Source of the DNA: JAUILH01 sp965230535
Lineage (GTDB): Bacteria > Bacteroidota > Bacteroidia > Flavobacteriales_D > JAUILH01
DNA length: 64,000 nt
NCBI GenBank assembly: GCA_965230535.1
Contig: OZ246010.1
Coordinates: 1,426,001-1,490,000 of the forward strand
Direction: 5' to 3'
A program made the position numbers and the translations under genes. The notes under the pieces are model-generated. The model was not told the DNA's origin, did no database searches, and was given only the letters and a program-made list of their open reading frames with translations. Of the stretch, positions 50,550 to 57,227 are shown in pieces (positions within the stretch are counted from its first letter, which is position 1; each line of letters opens with the position of its first letter).

Positions 50550-50566
50550 ACTTGTTTTTTGCAAGT
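50550..50566. promoter_or_regulatory. Probable HxlR operator 2
   Basis: ACTTGTTTTTTGCAAGT repeats operator 1 with one arm mismatch and the same 17-base length. It ends two bases before the ATG at 50569, so it would block the start region of the divergent gene. This favours 50584 as the translation start. Confidence 0.6.
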
Positions 50567-50583
50567 TAATGAAAATATCAGGT

Positions 50584-51063
50584 ATGAATACAATAAAAAT
50601 AGACTACGAACTTCTCAAACAAAGCAGTTGGTCTCAGCAGGAAAGTCAAAACGTCCAATTGGTAGTTCACTTCATGCAGTCCTTGATGAACGACCACGAT
50701 TTTGATTATGTATTGAAAACATTTGGGAACTCACATTACAAACAACATAACAGAAGCATTCCCGATGGAATGGAAAACCTGGTTGATTATGTCAGAACCT
50801 TTGCGAAGAGGTTTCCAGACTATGCATATGATGTTAAACGCGTTCACGCCGACGGTGATTACGTCATTTTCCACTCGCACATTACAACAAAGAAAAAGGA
50901 TCGTGGAAACGAAAAAAAGGGGTTCAACGCCTCAGACACATGGAGAATTAAAGACAATCAAATAGTTGAACACTGGGATTCTCTTCAACCCATGAATGGA
51001 TTCATGAGGTTTTACTTCTGGTTGATTGGAGGAAAAATAGCCAACAATAACGGTGTGTATTAA
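50584..51063 (+). CDS. SnoaL-like / NTF2-fold protein
   Basis: 159 residues from ATG 50584; an ATG at 50569 would give five more but lies against an operator. The core follows the SnoaL-like pattern: LVVHFMQSLMNDHDFDYVLKTFGNSHYKQHNRSIPDG, LVDYVRTFAKRFPDYAYDVKRVHADGDYVIFHSHIT and DTWRIKDNQIVEHWDSLQPM, close to the 'predicted SnoaL-like aldol condensation-catalysing enzyme' group (COG4922). It is a small cone-shaped fold that binds hydrophobic ligands, sometimes catalytic. A C-terminal extension (FMRFYFWLIGGKIANNN) is unusual. It is probably controlled by the divergent HxlR regulator; the substrate may be a reactive small molecule. Confidence 0.8.
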   Translation: MNTIKIDYELLKQSSWSQQESQNVQLVVHFMQSLMNDHDFDYVLKTFGNSHYKQHNRSIPDGMENLVDYVRTFAKRFPDYAYDVKRVHADGDYVIFHSHITTKKKDRGNEKKGFNASDTWRIKDNQIVEHWDSLQPMNGFMRFYFWLIGGKIANNNGVY

Positions 51064-51082
51064 TCCATTTAAACTGTATTAC

Positions 51083-51985
51083 ATGAAATCTCTGCTAAGT
51101 CTCGTCTTGTTCTCAACATTATACTTCAATGTATTAAGTCAATCACTCTCCATTGAGTCCGGGAACTACCTGTTTAAAAGAAGTGGGACCAATGATTATC
51201 TCACAATGATTAAGGATGGCTCAGGAGGGCTTTGGCTTCCCAAACTCGTTTCTGAACGCGCACCAAATGGAGGATGGAGAGTTGACGTTTTGTCGAACAA
51301 TGAATTCACACTCAGAACCAACTACGAATTTCTGGGTATAGAAGTAGCAGGCAAGGCGCATCAGCTAAAAGGATTCAAACCAAAATCCAGTGACAATCCG
51401 CTCTGGCGAATGATAAAATCGCCCAACGGCAAAGTGTGCTTTCAACACCTTGATTCTGAATTGTACCTAATTGCAAGTTCCAACAAAGTGATTTACGGAA
51501 CAACCAACCTTAATGAAGCCATGGAATTTGAGATATTTGAAAAAGGTCAAAAGGTCAAATCGCCAAGCATGACACCGAACAAAACCGTTTACCTGCATCC
51601 TCATGGACAATCTAAAAAGATAGTTTCAAGTCCGGGAATCGGATCCGGAGACATTGTTGAATTACACTCAGGCTCCAACATGGAGTATGCATTTTGGAAG
51701 CTAATTAAAACCGGAAATGGTTATCAAATACAGAACACAAAAAACTTGCTGTTCCTGACAAACGCTGGGCATGATAGCAAAAACGCCAGAATTCGCTTAA
51801 CGAGTCAACCTGACAACTTTGCGGTATGGACATTCGATTTTGCAGATGGCGTACCTAGTATCAAACATAGGGCTTCCGGACTTTTTCTATCCGCTGAAAA
51901 TGAAATCCTGATTCTCAGCAAAAAAGAGACTGGTGTTACAATGAGAACCAAAGACAAAGATCTAACGAATAAAATCGTCAAGTAG
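51083..51985 (+). CDS. Secreted protein with two beta-trefoil (ricin B-like) domains
   Basis: 300 residues from ATG 51083. A signal peptide (MKSLLSLVLFSTLYFNVLS-QS) is followed by two similar halves of about 135 residues. Each contains repeating blocks of the type SGNYLFKRSGTNDYLTM, LWRMIKSPNGKVCFQHLDSELYLI, YAFWKLIKTGNGYQIQNTKNLLFLTN and AVWTFDFADGVPSIKHRASGLFLS. The spacing of W-x-I/F...G...I repeats about every 40-45 residues is that of beta-trefoil lectin-like folds. QxW motifs are only partly kept, so sugar binding is uncertain. No T9SS sorting domain. It is close behind the NTF2-like gene and may share its transcript. Confidence 0.7.
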   Translation: MKSLLSLVLFSTLYFNVLSQSLSIESGNYLFKRSGTNDYLTMIKDGSGGLWLPKLVSERAPNGGWRVDVLSNNEFTLRTNYEFLGIEVAGKAHQLKGFKPKSSDNPLWRMIKSPNGKVCFQHLDSELYLIASSNKVIYGTTNLNEAMEFEIFEKGQKVKSPSMTPNKTVYLHPHGQSKKIVSSPGIGSGDIVELHSGSNMEYAFWKLIKTGNGYQIQNTKNLLFLTNAGHDSKNARIRLTSQPDNFAVWTFDFADGVPSIKHRASGLFLSAENEILILSKKETGVTMRTKDKDLTNKIVK

Positions 51986-52044
51986 GTAACAAACACCCTT
52001 TCTCATTATATTGTGGTCTGTTAACTGAATAGTTAGAATGCCAC

Positions 52045-52410
52045 ATGAAACAACATAGCTCCGGTAAATTTCTATTTGACGAAGAACTCACTGAGTTGAC
52101 TTATAGTCGATTGGATTATGGTTTTAGTGACTCCGGTATTCGGGATATTTGCCTGGAAACCATTACCAAAGCTGTTGACAGACATTCTCTTGATATTGGA
52201 ATCGATTTTCAAAAGCCCTGGGAAGAAATCGAATTGGATGAAAACCACTTTCAATTGGAATATTTGTTTGCCGGAGAAATGAAGGGCCACACAGAACTTA
52301 CCATAGATGACCAAGAAATCGGCATCAATATTTTTCGGGAGTCAAGATTTGGAGCAAAGGAGTTTGGACATAATCGCATACTTAACCTAACACTGATTGT
52401 AGAAAGATAA
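52045..52410 (+). CDS. Small protein of unknown function, upstream of a YafY-type regulator
   Basis: 121 residues, acidic, with no signal peptide or membrane segment. Alternating strands and a helix are suggested (TYSRLDYGFSDSGIRDICLETITKAVDRHSL; FQLEYLFAGEMKGHTELTIDDQEIGINIFRE). No family recognised. The regulator starts one base after its stop, so the two are cotranscribed and the product could be a cofactor or target of the regulator. Confidence 0.65.
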   Translation: MKQHSSGKFLFDEELTELTYSRLDYGFSDSGIRDICLETITKAVDRHSLDIGIDFQKPWEEIELDENHFQLEYLFAGEMKGHTELTIDDQEIGINIFRESRFGAKEFGHNRILNLTLIVER

Positions 52411-52411
52411 G

Positions 52412-53107
52412 ATGAACAGACTTACCCGGATAACCGCCATTCTCACCCACCTTCAATCAAAGAAGCTTATAACAGCCGCAGAAATTGCCGACAGATTTGA
52501 AGTAAGCCTGAGAACAGTGTATCGCGACATCAAAACCCTTCAGGAAGCTGGTGTCCCCATTGGTTCTGAAAATGGCATGGGCTACTATTTGGTTGATGGA
52601 TTTTCACTACCTCCCATCATGGTAACGGAAGAAGAGGCCAATGCACTCATCATTTCCGAGAAATTCATCCAGAACCAAGGTGACTCTTCATTAAAACGGG
52701 ACTTTTCATCCTTGCTCTTCAAGATAAAAGCGGTACTTAAATCCCGCGACAAGGACAACATCTCTGTATTGGAAAACAGAATCTCCCCGTCTTATCCGAA
52801 AATCTCAATGTCCAGCGATTCTCTTTCCATTGTGCAAAAAGCCATCACCAACAAGAAAAATCTAAGAATCACTTACCGATCGCTTGGTAAAGATGAGGTG
52901 ACAAACAGAACAGTAAAACCTCTCGGTATTTACTTCACAAGCGTGGCCTGGGTACTCATTGCTTATTGCACTTTGCGAAACGACAAAAGAGAATTCAGAT
53001 TAGATAAAATTCAGACCATTCAAACCGTAGATGATCCGATTGAGTTTCGTGAAGAATTTAACCTCATGCAATATTTTACAGAAAAACATGCACCCAAGTT
53101 GACATAG
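52412..53107 (+). CDS. YafY-family transcriptional regulator (DeoR-type HTH + WYL domain)
   Basis: 231 residues. The N-terminal helix-turn-helix (AEIADRFEVSLRTVYRDIKTLQEAGVPIGSENGMGYYLVDGFSLPPIM) is the standard HTH_11 start. The WYL ligand-binding domain is at about 140-215 (AITNKKNLRITYRSLGKDEVTNRTVKPLGIYFTSVAWVLIAYCTLRNDKREFRLDKIQ), with AWVLIAY replacing the WYL triad. These regulators commonly bind nucleotides or small ligands and control adjacent genes, here probably the GyrI-like gene that follows. Confidence 0.92.
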   Translation: MNRLTRITAILTHLQSKKLITAAEIADRFEVSLRTVYRDIKTLQEAGVPIGSENGMGYYLVDGFSLPPIMVTEEEANALIISEKFIQNQGDSSLKRDFSSLLFKIKAVLKSRDKDNISVLENRISPSYPKISMSSDSLSIVQKAITNKKNLRITYRSLGKDEVTNRTVKPLGIYFTSVAWVLIAYCTLRNDKREFRLDKIQTIQTVDDPIEFREEFNLMQYFTEKHAPKLT

Positions 53108-53126
53108 GGTTGTCACTCTCCCCTCC

Positions 53127-53134
53127 TACTTTTG
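53127..53134 (+). promoter_or_regulatory. Candidate -7 box upstream of the GyrI-like gene
   Basis: TACTTTTG fits TAnnTTTG, 26 bases before the ATG. The nearest TTG triplets are 14 and 25 bases upstream, outside the usual spacing, so the -33 element is poor, as expected for an activator- or repressor-controlled promoter. Confidence 0.35.
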
Positions 53135-53160
53135 TTTCAGAGTCATAAAAAAACAGCAAC

Positions 53161-53784
53161 ATGAAACACGAATGGAGAAAAAAAGAAAAAGCACTTTACC
53201 TGCCCAAAACGAAACCAGAGTTCGTTACGATACCACCTTTAAAGTTCGTCACCATTTCAGGAGAAGGAAATCCTAACAGTCCACATTTTGCAGAGTATAT
53301 ATCGGTCTTGTATCCTATTTCTTATGCCATTAAAATGACCCCTAAAAAGATGGAGCATCCTCCAAAAGGTTATCAGGACTACATAGCTTATCCATTAGAA
53401 GGGATTTGGGATCTTAACGAAAACGCCAAACAGAACTACAATGGACAACTCAACAAGGATGACCTGGTGTTTAAACTGATGATACGACAACCGGAATTTG
53501 TCACCGAAGATTTTTTTGAAGAGATGCTGGAACTTACCAAAAAGAAAAAGCCGCATAAGTTACTTGCCAATTTGAAGTTTGAAACCATTGAAGACGGCCC
53601 ATGTGTACAAATGATGCACCTTGGTCCTTATGACGATGAGCCGGCAAGTTTCGAGATGATGGAAGCCTTTGCAAAAGAGCAGGGTCTAACTCGTAAATCC
53701 AAAGATCACAGGGAAATTTACCTTTCTGATTTTAGAAAAGTCGCCCCGGAAAAATTGAAGACGGTTTTGAGATTTTGGGTATGA
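53161..53784 (+). CDS. GyrI-like small-molecule-binding domain protein
   Basis: 207 residues of the GyrI-like/SOUL-related family found alone or at the end of AraC-type regulators. Typical features are PPLKFVTISGEGNPNSP near the start, YPLEGIWDLN in the middle, and the C-terminal repeat GPCVQMMHLGPYDDEPASFEMMEAFAKEQGL with HREIYLSDFRKVAPEKLKTVLRFWV. Family members bind hydrophobic or cationic drugs; some hydrolyse cyclopropanoid toxins. It follows a YafY-type regulator, an association common in Bacteroidota, suggesting induction by a toxic small molecule. Confidence 0.88.
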   Translation: MKHEWRKKEKALYLPKTKPEFVTIPPLKFVTISGEGNPNSPHFAEYISVLYPISYAIKMTPKKMEHPPKGYQDYIAYPLEGIWDLNENAKQNYNGQLNKDDLVFKLMIRQPEFVTEDFFEEMLELTKKKKPHKLLANLKFETIEDGPCVQMMHLGPYDDEPASFEMMEAFAKEQGLTRKSKDHREIYLSDFRKVAPEKLKTVLRFWV

Positions 53785-53895
53785 TTGTTATGTTTCTATA
53801 TGTCTTTTGTAAGGCCGTGGATAGCTTTATCAAGACTTCCTGTCTAATCTGGGTAATTACACGTGGTATGTCTCAATGGACATAAATCGGTATAA

Positions 53896-53937
53896 GCGAC
53901 CCCAAGACCAGGTGGCGCCATCAAGCCAAATAAATAA
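53896..53937 (+). pseudogene. Vestige of an FKBP isomerase gene 3' end
   Basis: Read in frame, this stretch codes ATPRPGGAIKPNK then TAA. The bases CCAAGACCAGGTGG and ATCAAGCC match the 3' part of the FKBP gene at about 48549-48580, which codes ANPRPGGAIKPYD. A stop codon lies immediately upstream and the rest of the gene is absent. Coincidence is unlikely, given the shared rare string PRPGGAIKP and nearly identical codons. It looks like a relic of a third FKBP copy or of a recombination event. The right part coincides with one arm of a 16-bp inverted repeat. Confidence 0.5.
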
Positions 53938-53982
53938 AAAATGGTCCGATTTATTAGCCTCTTTTCTTATTTATTTGGCTTG
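53922..53982. repeat. Perfect 16-bp inverted repeat with 29-base spacer
   Basis: CAAGCCAAATAAATAA (53922-53937) and TTATTTATTTGGCTTG (53967-53982) are exact reverse complements. The stem is AT-rich. The right arm is followed by GTTTTTG, not a long T run, so it is a poor terminator. It may be a small mobile-element or recombination scar, or a hairpin in the leader of the glycine-rich lipoprotein. Confidence 0.75.
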
Positions 53983-54018
53983 GTTTTTGTGCCATTCCAT
54001 ATACCAAAACCAAACTTA

Positions 54019-55035
54019 ATGCTACGACCATTCAGAACAAAAAGTCTTCTAGCCAAAATCTTCCTGGTCTTCCTTTTAGCACCTAGTTTGTCCAGCTGTT
54101 GGACTTGGAGTCGTTATGAAAAAAAGGTCGCTCACATTGGAGTTAAAGAAACCGAGGAAACTCAGTATCTAGGGCCTTCAAGTAAAGTTCATGTAGACGC
54201 CTATATTATGACCAAAAAAGGAGAAGAAGTTCCTATGGACTTTGGCCATTTTCGTTTGGTAGAAGCTAAAAACTGTACTATTGTTGATGGAAGCTTAGTG
54301 GTAGCCCCAAGCTTAAGCTATACTGGAAAACCAGACACAGCTTGGGTTAAAGTGCGATACCCTGGGAGTGAGACATTATTTACTGAGACAACTTTTTTAG
54401 TCAACTATAAAGGAAAAGAAAATCTTCAATTTGGTGGTGGAGACGGTTTTGAAGGTTCCGATGGCGATTCAAGCGCATATCGCACTGCCCCACCATCAAG
54501 AATTCCAGAAACGCTCATGGGAGAAGATGGAGGCAATGGTCATGGCGGGCATGATTTAGAGGTTTTTATCAGCGACACTTTGGTAAAAGGTGATTCTCTG
54601 CTAACTGTAGTCATTCACGATTTAATTGACAGCACCCATCAGAGGTTTCAGTTTTTGACAAAATATGGGAGTATGCATATCAGCACCAATGGAGGTGATG
54701 GCGGAAATGGTGGTAGAGGCGCCAATGGCGGAAAAGATTCAAGGGGAAGAGACAGAAATGGTGGCAGCGGAGGTGAAGGTGGAAACGGTGGACGCGGAGG
54801 TAATATCTCTGTTAATTTCACTAAAACTGCGCACAAACATGCCCATCTTGTTACTTTTTCTGCTGAAGCCGGAAAACATGGAAAAGGAGGAGGTTTTGGA
54901 AACGGTCAGCGTGGTAAGCGCCAAATTGAAGTCATTAGGAAACTCAATCCAAATTCTGTGGATTGGCCCGAAGATGGAAAAGACGGCGCAGAAAGTAAAA
55001 ACGGAATTATTACCATCACTGTTGGTTCCGAATAA
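54019..55035 (+). CDS. Glycine-rich lipoprotein, unknown function
   Basis: 338 residues from ATG 54019, which begins a lipoprotein leader (LLAKIFLVFLLAPSLSSC-WTW); the frame is open to 53941, but that part overlaps an inverted repeat. After a beta-rich region (about 40-145) come two glycine-rich zones: FGGGDGFEGSDGDS and EDGGNGHGGHD, then about 40 residues of GGxGG-type repeats with Asn, Asp and Arg (NGGDGGNGGRGANGGK ... GGEGGNGGRGGN), and a last GKHGKGGGFGNGQRGK. This resembles glycine-rich surface or collagen-like PGII-helix proteins. No family recognised. It converges on the PorE-like gene with two bases between stops. Confidence 0.7.
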   Translation: MLRPFRTKSLLAKIFLVFLLAPSLSSCWTWSRYEKKVAHIGVKETEETQYLGPSSKVHVDAYIMTKKGEEVPMDFGHFRLVEAKNCTIVDGSLVVAPSLSYTGKPDTAWVKVRYPGSETLFTETTFLVNYKGKENLQFGGGDGFEGSDGDSSAYRTAPPSRIPETLMGEDGGNGHGGHDLEVFISDTLVKGDSLLTVVIHDLIDSTHQRFQFLTKYGSMHISTNGGDGGNGGRGANGGKDSRGRDRNGGSGGEGGNGGRGGNISVNFTKTAHKHAHLVTFSAEAGKHGKGGGFGNGQRGKRQIEVIRKLNPNSVDWPEDGKDGAESKNGIITITVGSE

Positions 55036-55037
55036 CC

Positions 55038-57155
55038 CTACAGCGCCAATACCTTAAAGTCAGTACGTCTGTTTTGAGCTTTATTGGCTGCAGACGTATT
55101 AGGCACTTTAGGGTCTTCCTGACCAAAGCCTTTGGCAGTTAAGCGGCTTGCCTTGATGCCTTTAGACACCATATAGGCTTTCACACCATCAGCACGATTT
55201 TGAGACAGCACTTTGTTTTTAGCCGCAATACCTTCATTATCTGTATGACCCTGAATCTCTATTCTCATAGTAGGGTTCTCCTTCAGGTACTCAATAAACT
55301 GATCCAATACAAACTTGGAATGATCCGTTAGATCGTATGAAGCTGTAGCGTATCGAATATCCTGAATGGTAAACTTAGCACCCGTTTTCACTTTAACTGG
55401 TGTCATTTCTTTCACCTTCACAGCAGGAATATGCTTTTTCTCCATCTCCTTCTGATCCTCAACCGTAATGAGTTTGGAAGCTGGTGCGTGTCCCTTTTTC
55501 TTGGTAGTTACAATAATATCTTCTGGCTCACCCTCATCTTCAATGATCACGGCAAAATTTCCTTCATCGTTCACTTTTGTTGTCACCTTCTCATCAGATC
55601 CCTTTCGTTTAATCTCAACAACGGCTTCTGTATCAGGATTTCCTTTTTCATCTTTTACAGTTCCCTTGAGTAGCTTAACTTTCTCAGGCTTGGCCTCTTC
55701 ATACAACTCAAATCTGAAAATATCTGTTCCTCCGTTACTCCCATATCTGCTTGAGGAGAAATAAGCCCAATGACCATCGGTACTTACAATTAAGCCCAAT
55801 TCATCGGCTGGTGTATTAATTGGTTTTGCCATTAAGGTTGGTGTAGACCAGGTACCGTCTTTCTTCTGTTTAGAGAAATACAAATCGAATCCACCTGCAC
55901 CCTGCTTTTCATATTCGTACTCATTGTTTAACTGAGCTGCAGTTTTACTTGGTCCCGACACAAAATACATGGTCTTACTATCGGCGTGCATAAATGGGGC
56001 CTTGTCATCTCCATTGGTGTTGATGCCTTTTACCTTTCTGGCTCTGGACCAGGAACCGTCTTCCTGTCTTTTACTGTAATAAATATCAATGTCGTACTTA
56101 CCAGGTTTAATGGCTGCGAAATACAGGGTTTTCCCATCTCCTGATAAAGTTGGTGTTGCCTCCCAACCATCTGGTGTGTTAATGCGATCGTCGAGACGTT
56201 GTAACTCTGTCCATTCTAAAAAATACTTCTTGCTCTTGGAGTCGTACACCTTTTCGTAGGTAGTTGAAAACAAGTCGCAATTCTTATAGACCTCTCCATC
56301 AGATTTTCGGCCATCTCCATTCATATCTACTTTGATGTTTTCACAACCACAAATGATCATTTCATGATTGTCTACAGATATGGTCACACCTCCCAGTCCA
56401 ACAAACATGTCGCTGTCGAAAGGTGCTTTCATTCGTTTCCCGCCATCAAAATCCTTTAAAACATCTTCACGATATGCGAGATACAATGGCTCTTCATAAT
56501 CCCCAAATGGGCCTGGGCCCGGAACTCCAATTTTTTCCTTTCTGGAGAAATACAACAACTCGTTATCTGGTGACAACATTGGGAGATACTCATCCACTCC
56601 TGAAGACACATTTTTCACAGGTTCCGGATTAAATTTCACTTCCGTTGTGTGCCACTTATGCCAGTACTCCAGATCTTTTTTAATAGGCTGTAAATAGGCC
56701 ACTTTCTCATCGTATTGAGCGCCTTTTCTTTTAGGATCATCAGACCCAAAATTTTCAAACTTTTCTATCCATTCCAAAGCTTCTGCACGCTCCTCTTCAT
56801 ACCTGCAGATAGTTGCCAAATGGAAATAAGCGTCCGCTTTATAGGTTGGACAAACTTCTATACTCTTAATGAAATACTCTTTGGCTTTGGCGTAAGAAGT
56901 GTTGTTGGTATTTGCTTTATAGAAAGATAAATTGGCAAAATCGTAGTAGCATTGCGTGCAATATTCATCGATCTTAAATGCCTCCACTAATAGCTTAAAA
57001 CGTTCCTGATCGGTCGTTTCACGCTCATACAACTTCTCATAAATCTTTTTGATTTTTTTGTTTTTGCTTGGTCCACAAAAATCTTCATCCTGAGCACTCA
57101 AATTCATTTGAAAACACAGAGATGCAATCGCTAAAAGGATAATTCTACTACTCAT
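55038..57155 (-). CDS. PorE-like TPR / beta-propeller / CRD / OmpA protein
   Basis: 705 residues in the order described for the T9SS component PorE of Porphyromonas. A signal peptide (ending FQMNLSAQDE) is followed by TPR helices (about 30-150), then a WD40-like PD40 propeller (about 180-490; repeated LSPDNELLYFSR, LSGDGKTLYFAA, VSTDGHWAYFSS). A carboxypeptidase-regulatory-like beta domain (about 495-575; LLKGTVKDEKGNPDTEAVVEI) leads to an OmpA peptidoglycan-binding domain (about 590-705; IEIQGHTDNEG ... NRADGVKAYMVSKGI ... RLTAKGFGQEDP). It would tie the outer-membrane secretion machinery to peptidoglycan. Bacteroidota often carry several paralogues of this architecture, so orthology with PorE is not certain. 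Confidence 0.85.
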   Translation of the reverse strand: MSSRIILLAIASLCFQMNLSAQDEDFCGPSKNKKIKKIYEKLYERETTDQERFKLLVEAFKIDEYCTQCYYDFANLSFYKANTNNTSYAKAKEYFIKSIEVCPTYKADAYFHLATICRYEEERAEALEWIEKFENFGSDDPKRKGAQYDEKVAYLQPIKKDLEYWHKWHTTEVKFNPEPVKNVSSGVDEYLPMLSPDNELLYFSRKEKIGVPGPGPFGDYEEPLYLAYREDVLKDFDGGKRMKAPFDSDMFVGLGGVTISVDNHEMIICGCENIKVDMNGDGRKSDGEVYKNCDLFSTTYEKVYDSKSKKYFLEWTELQRLDDRINTPDGWEATPTLSGDGKTLYFAAIKPGKYDIDIYYSKRQEDGSWSRARKVKGINTNGDDKAPFMHADSKTMYFVSGPSKTAAQLNNEYEYEKQGAGGFDLYFSKQKKDGTWSTPTLMAKPINTPADELGLIVSTDGHWAYFSSSRYGSNGGTDIFRFELYEEAKPEKVKLLKGTVKDEKGNPDTEAVVEIKRKGSDEKVTTKVNDEGNFAVIIEDEGEPEDIIVTTKKKGHAPASKLITVEDQKEMEKKHIPAVKVKEMTPVKVKTGAKFTIQDIRYATASYDLTDHSKFVLDQFIEYLKENPTMRIEIQGHTDNEGIAAKNKVLSQNRADGVKAYMVSKGIKASRLTAKGFGQEDPKVPNTSAANKAQNRRTDFKVLAL

Positions 57156-57227
57156 TGCTTTACTATAATGCAGTTGTCTATACTAGAATCTTGCCAAAAT
57201 GTTTCGGAAAATCACAACACTTTTTTT

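Noticed and set aside
51083..51985. Ricin-like toxin
   Set aside because: Only trefoil repeats are seen; there is no toxin catalytic chain and no export signal other than an ordinary signal peptide.
53941..54018. Upstream ATG (53941) as the true start of the glycine-rich lipoprotein
   Set aside because: It would place the inverted-repeat arm in the coding region and give a second hydrophobic stretch before the lipobox leader. The ATG at 54019 gives a standard lipoprotein signal.
54665..55057. Alternative frame of 130 codons within the glycine-rich lipoprotein gene
   Set aside because: It arises from GGN-rich codons read in another frame (E/A/V-rich product) and runs past the stop into the convergent gene. 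No start context.
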